A stretch of DNA of 64,000 nucleotides. It comes from JAIQFF01 sp963725615. GTDB taxonomy: Bacteria > Acidobacteriota > Terriglobia > Terriglobales > Acidobacteriaceae. The position numbers and the translations under genes are program-made. Numbering within the stretch: the stretch's first letter is position 1; each line of letters begins with the position of its first letter. The notes below the pieces were generated by a model. It searched no databases. It had not been told where the DNA came from and was given only the letters and a program-made list of their open reading frames with translations. The stretch lies in NCBI GenBank assembly GCA_963725615.1, contig CAVRZO010000031.1, forward strand, positions 62,001-126,000, given 5' to 3'. Below, in pieces: positions 60,874 to 64,000 of this stretch.

Positions 60874-62427
60874 ATGCCCGTTCGACAGGGGGATGGCGTG
60901 CGACGAATCGCGGGGTTGCTGGGGCTTGCGTTAATGCTGGCCACGCCAAGTGGCCAGGCGCAACAGAAAAGCTCAACCCCTGAACAGCGCACCACGCATC
61001 ACTTCGACTCGATTCGCCAACAGCCCGGGCTTCTTTTGGCATTCCTGAGAGACATGCCGAAAGGCGGCGACCTTCACATCCACCTTGCCGGGGCGATTTA
61101 CGCCGAGAGTCTCATCGACTTCGCCGCCCAGGACGGCTTTTGCGTCGATCGCACTACGTCCGTCCTGATCGCGCCCCCGTGCGACGATGCCTGCGACCGC
61201 TTCGCCAGCAAGCCCGCTATTCGTTGCGCCTACCAGGACCACGTTCTCTACAACTCCATTATTGATGCCTGGTCCATGCGTAACTGGGCGGGCGAGGAAC
61301 CCGGCCACGACCACTTTTTCGCCACCTTCGATAAATTTCTTCCCGCCATGACCAATCACCTGGGCGATTCGATCGCCGAGACCGCGGAGCGAGCTGCGTC
61401 CGATCATCTGCAGTATCTCGAGCTCATGCACACTGCGGACGGAAATCTGGCACCGGAATTGGGAGCGAGAGTCGGTTGGGACGATGATTTCGCCAAGTTG
61501 CGCGAGAAGTTGCTCGCCGCAGGCTTGAAAGACATCGCCACGACAACCCGCCAGCAACTGGATCACGACGAGACGAAAATGCGCCAGCTATTGCGCTGCG
61601 CTTCGCCCCAGGCGAGCGCCGGATGCGGCGTCACCATTCGCTATCTGTATCAGGTGCTGCGCGGGCTGCCGAAAGAACAGGTCTACGCGCAAATCTTGCT
61701 GGGCTTCGAGCTGGCACAGGCTGACCCGCGCTTCGTAGGATTAAATCTGGTGATGCCCGAAGACTGGTATGTGCCCATGCACGACTTCGATCTGCACATG
61801 AGAATGCTCGACTACCTGCACGGAATTTATCCCAGGGTGCACATCAGCCTGCACGCCGGGGAGCTGGCCATGGGCCTGGTCCCGCCTGAGGGTTTGAGCT
61901 TCCACATTCGCGAGTCCATCGAGAAAGGCCATGCCGAGCGCATCGGACACGGGGTGAGCGTGATGAATGAACATGACGCTACCGGTTTGTTGCAAGAGAT
62001 GGCCCGGCGCAAGGTGCTGGTTGAGATTTGCCTGACCTCGAATGATGTAATCCTCGGAGCGCGCGGCGATGAGCATCCCTTGCCGGTATATTTGCGTTAC
62101 GGAGTGCCCGTGGCGCACGCGACTGATGATGAAGGAGTGTCGCGGTCCGATATGACGCATGAATATGTTCGCGCCGCCGAGAGTTATCATTTGAGTTACC
62201 GGGTTCTGAAACGGATGGCGCGACAGAGCCTGGAACACAGTTTCCTGGCCGGAGCAAGTCTGTGGTCTGACACGGAGGTATTTCGTCCAGTTGCCGGCTG
62301 TGTTGGCGACCGTCCCGAAGTTGCGAACATCTCCGCTGGATGCCAGAGATTTCTCGATGCCAGCGACCGGGCGCGAGTACAGTGGAAGCTGGAAGAACAA
62401 TTTGCCGAGTTCGAAAGGAAGTTTTGA
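60874..62427 (+). CDS. exported adenosine-deaminase-family enzyme
   Basis: 517 residues. Signal peptide (VRRIAGLLGLALMLATPSGQ). Metal-dependent amidohydrolase of the adenosine deaminase type: GGDLHIHLAGAIYAE (HxH near residue 68), VHISLHAGELAMG (His and Glu), HAERIGHGVSVMNEHD (His) and VPVAHATDDEGVSR (two Asp). The order matches ADA/ADGF proteins. Known relatives deaminate adenosine outside the cell. The ATG 60874 is followed by an alternative GTG eight codons later that would give a more typical signal. Confidence 0.9.
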   Translation: MPVRQGDGVRRIAGLLGLALMLATPSGQAQQKSSTPEQRTTHHFDSIRQQPGLLLAFLRDMPKGGDLHIHLAGAIYAESLIDFAAQDGFCVDRTTSVLIAPPCDDACDRFASKPAIRCAYQDHVLYNSIIDAWSMRNWAGEEPGHDHFFATFDKFLPAMTNHLGDSIAETAERAASDHLQYLELMHTADGNLAPELGARVGWDDDFAKLREKLLAAGLKDIATTTRQQLDHDETKMRQLLRCASPQASAGCGVTIRYLYQVLRGLPKEQVYAQILLGFELAQADPRFVGLNLVMPEDWYVPMHDFDLHMRMLDYLHGIYPRVHISLHAGELAMGLVPPEGLSFHIRESIEKGHAERIGHGVSVMNEHDATGLLQEMARRKVLVEICLTSNDVILGARGDEHPLPVYLRYGVPVAHATDDEGVSRSDMTHEYVRAAESYHLSYRVLKRMARQSLEHSFLAGASLWSDTEVFRPVAGCVGDRPEVANISAGCQRFLDASDRARVQWKLEEQFAEFERKF

Positions 62428-62593
62428 CAGAGCGTTGGTTTCGGAAGCAGGGCCTCGGCATCGCCACGAGGTTGGTTGGGTGGGTGGCGCAGGCCTTTGG
62501 CCCTGCGACAAGCTTTCTCGAATGACGGGGGCTTCAGCCCCTGAGGTACGTGTTTCGATGTTCGCAGCCTATTCAGTTCTTAGGCGGCAAGCT

Positions 62594-62638
62594 GCCGAGC
62601 TTGGCTCGGCCTGACCGGGTCGAAGACCCGGTCCCACA
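62594..62638. repeat. family-A repeat just upstream of the aconitase-family gene
   Basis: GCCGAGCTTGGCTCGGC, then TGACCGGGTCGAAGACCCGG and TCCCACA. It is the closest match to the nrdJ copy. It ends 6 bp before the AGGAG ribosome site of the next gene. Confidence 0.9.
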
Positions 62639-62656
62639 TGACCAGGAGCGCTTTTC

Positions 62657-64000
62657 ATGGGTCAGACCATCGTTGAAAAAATCGCGCAGGCGCATCTTGC
62701 CGAGGGACCGAAGCGCCCGCTGCGGACGGGAGACTTTGTGGCCATCCGTCCGCACCGCGTGATGACGCACGACAACACCTCGGCGGTGATCAAGAAGTTT
62801 CAAACCATTGGCGCAAAGAAGATTGAAAATCCCAAACAGCTGGTGTTTGCTCTCGATCACGATATCCAGAACAAGGACGATGCCAACCTGCACAAGTACC
62901 AGGCCATCGAGGGCTTCGCCAAACATCACGGCGTGGATTTCTACCCCGCAGGTTCCGGCATCGGCCACCAGATCATGGTCGAGCGCGGATACGTTCTGCC
63001 CGGTACGTTCGTCGTCGCCTCCGATTCGCACTCGAATATGTACGGCGCGCTGGGCGCGGTCGGCACGCCGATCGTGCGCACCGACGCAGCGGCGGCCTGG
63101 GCGACGGGCGACTTCTGGTGGCAGATTCCGCGCTCCATCCAAGTGGTACTCGAAGGCTCGTTGCCCGCAGGCGCGACCGGCAAAGACGTCATCATTACGC
63201 TCTGCGGACTCTACAACCATGATGAAGTCCTGAACGCGGCCGTCGAATTCAGTGGACCGGGCGTGGCCAGCCTCTCCATGGACGCGCGCTTTTCGATTTC
63301 CAACATGTCCACCGAGTGGGGTCCACTGGTCGGATGGTTTCCCGTGGATGAAGTCACCATCAAATATCTGCAGGGGGTAAAGCAGCGCCTGGCGTTGCAG
63401 GGCATCGAGCGTTTCGCCGATCGGGACATAACGAATTGGACCGAGAACCCGCCACAACCCGATCCCGACGCAGTCTATGCCGCCCGCATCGTGCTTGACC
63501 TGTCACAGGTCACGCCTCACGTTTCCGGGCCGGACACGGTGCAGATCATGGCGTCGCTGGCCGAGATCGAGAAGCGGAAGATTCCGATCCAAAAAGCCTA
63601 CTTGCTCTCCTGCGTGAACTCGCGCGTTGAGGACCTGGCTGCTGCAGCCACCGTGCTGCGGGGCAAGAAAGTTGCGCCCGGCGTGAAGCTTTATTTGGGC
63701 GCGGCCAGCAAATGGGTGCAGGAAGAAGCCGAGCGGCGCGGCATTTGGCAGACTCTGCTCGATGCCGGCGCAAATCCCTTGCCGGCGGGCTGCGGGCCGT
63801 GCATCGGCCTCGGAGTCGGGCTACTGGAACCGGGCGAGGTGGGAATCTCCGCCACCAACCGCAACTTCAAGGGCCGCATGGGATCGCGCGACGCGAAATG
63901 TTATCTCGCCAGTCCAGCGGTGGTCGCTGCGTCCGCCGCTGCCGGCTACATCCGCGGACACTACAAGATGGCAGACCGCACCCCGGCGCGCGAGTACCAG
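62657..64000 (+). CDS. aconitase-family hydro-lyase (homoaconitase/isopropylmalate dehydratase-like), partial
   Basis: 448 codons, open at the window end. Start ATG 62657 with AGGAG 8 nt upstream. It opens MGQTIVEKIAQAHLAEGPKR. Family blocks: DHDIQNKDDANLHKYQAIEG, ASDSHSNMYGALGAVGTPIV, NAAVEFSGPGVASLSMDARF, and three cluster Cys (LLSCVNSRVEDL; PAGCGPCIGLGVGLLEPG) that would bind a 4Fe-4S cluster. Closest in layout to homoaconitase/isopropylmalate dehydratase large subunits. The order of Cys (one, then CxxC) is complete. The C-terminal end is outside the window. Confidence 0.9.
   Translation, partial: MGQTIVEKIAQAHLAEGPKRPLRTGDFVAIRPHRVMTHDNTSAVIKKFQTIGAKKIENPKQLVFALDHDIQNKDDANLHKYQAIEGFAKHHGVDFYPAGSGIGHQIMVERGYVLPGTFVVASDSHSNMYGALGAVGTPIVRTDAAAAWATGDFWWQIPRSIQVVLEGSLPAGATGKDVIITLCGLYNHDEVLNAAVEFSGPGVASLSMDARFSISNMSTEWGPLVGWFPVDEVTIKYLQGVKQRLALQGIERFADRDITNWTENPPQPDPDAVYAARIVLDLSQVTPHVSGPDTVQIMASLAEIEKRKIPIQKAYLLSCVNSRVEDLAAAATVLRGKKVAPGVKLYLGAASKWVQEEAERRGIWQTLLDAGANPLPAGCGPCIGLGVGLLEPGEVGISATNRNFKGRMGSRDAKCYLASPAVVAASAAAGYIRGHYKMADRTPAREYQ

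Overview
The window looks like chromosomal DNA of an Acidobacteriota (Terriglobia-type) bacterium. The evidence is the GC-rich codon use and a gene mix typical of that phylum: a winged-helix/PD40 propeller regulator, Ser/Thr kinases with TPRs or an ECF sigma partner, class II (B12) ribonucleotide reductase, a PQQ quinohemoprotein, many small secreted proteins and many short palindromic repeats. This is inference from gene content; no rRNA is present.

Layout. (1) 1-7.8 kb: a decayed island of detoxification/redox genes with strong AGGAGG-type ribosome sites. It holds VOC/glyoxalase genes, a mercuric-reductase-like flavoprotein, an SDR, an SRPBCC protein, an MBL hydrolase and a Tat-exported thioredoxin-like protein. 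Two genes are frameshifted, several fragments lie between them, and it ends at an integrase stub next to a tRNA gene with a CAT anticodon. (2) 7.9-19.6 kb: an NTF2-like protein, AraC regulator, cytochrome c, DoxX-like protein, TPR protein, ECF sigma factor with a small membrane protein, VapBC, PQQ dehydrogenase, kinase-TPR protein and a 5'-3' exonuclease. (3) 19.9-30.9 kb: a DUF5054 protein, a Lys-rich/acidic protein, nadD, a hybrid histidine kinase-REC-PilZ protein, dusB, rpmE, hup, a DnaC-like loader, a UvrC-like short protein and a pure-heptad small protein. (4) 31-35.1 kb: small stress-type genes in a repeat-rich stretch, then a convergent type IV toxin-antitoxin pair (AbiEii/AbiEi) beside three palindromes sharing one core, one of them 96 bp. 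(5) 35.1-49.6 kb: nrdJ, an ECF sigma-kinase pair, the tilS-hpt-ftsH operon and a winged-helix PD40 regulator. (6) 49.8-64 kb: a PEP-mutase-like protein, rpiA, a cysteine-desulfurase-like protein, a PPOX protein, a secreted SAM-hydrolase-like protein, an HD-PrpD-PNP operon, several exported enzymes, a structured non-coding region and an aconitase-family gene running off the window.

The strongest unexplained signals are: short palindromic repeats that sit both between genes and in frame inside dusB and nrdJ, where they encode the peptide VGPGLRPGQAE, like Rickettsia palindromic elements; the GGTATATATACC palindrome cluster beside the convergent Abi pair; MITE-like elements with TGTCATCCTGAG ends; and a roughly 335-nt structured RNA candidate. 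Nucleotide and purine salvage functions recur (hpt, PNP, adenosine deaminase, rpiA, SAM hydrolase, nrdJ), but they are scattered rather than forming one locus.
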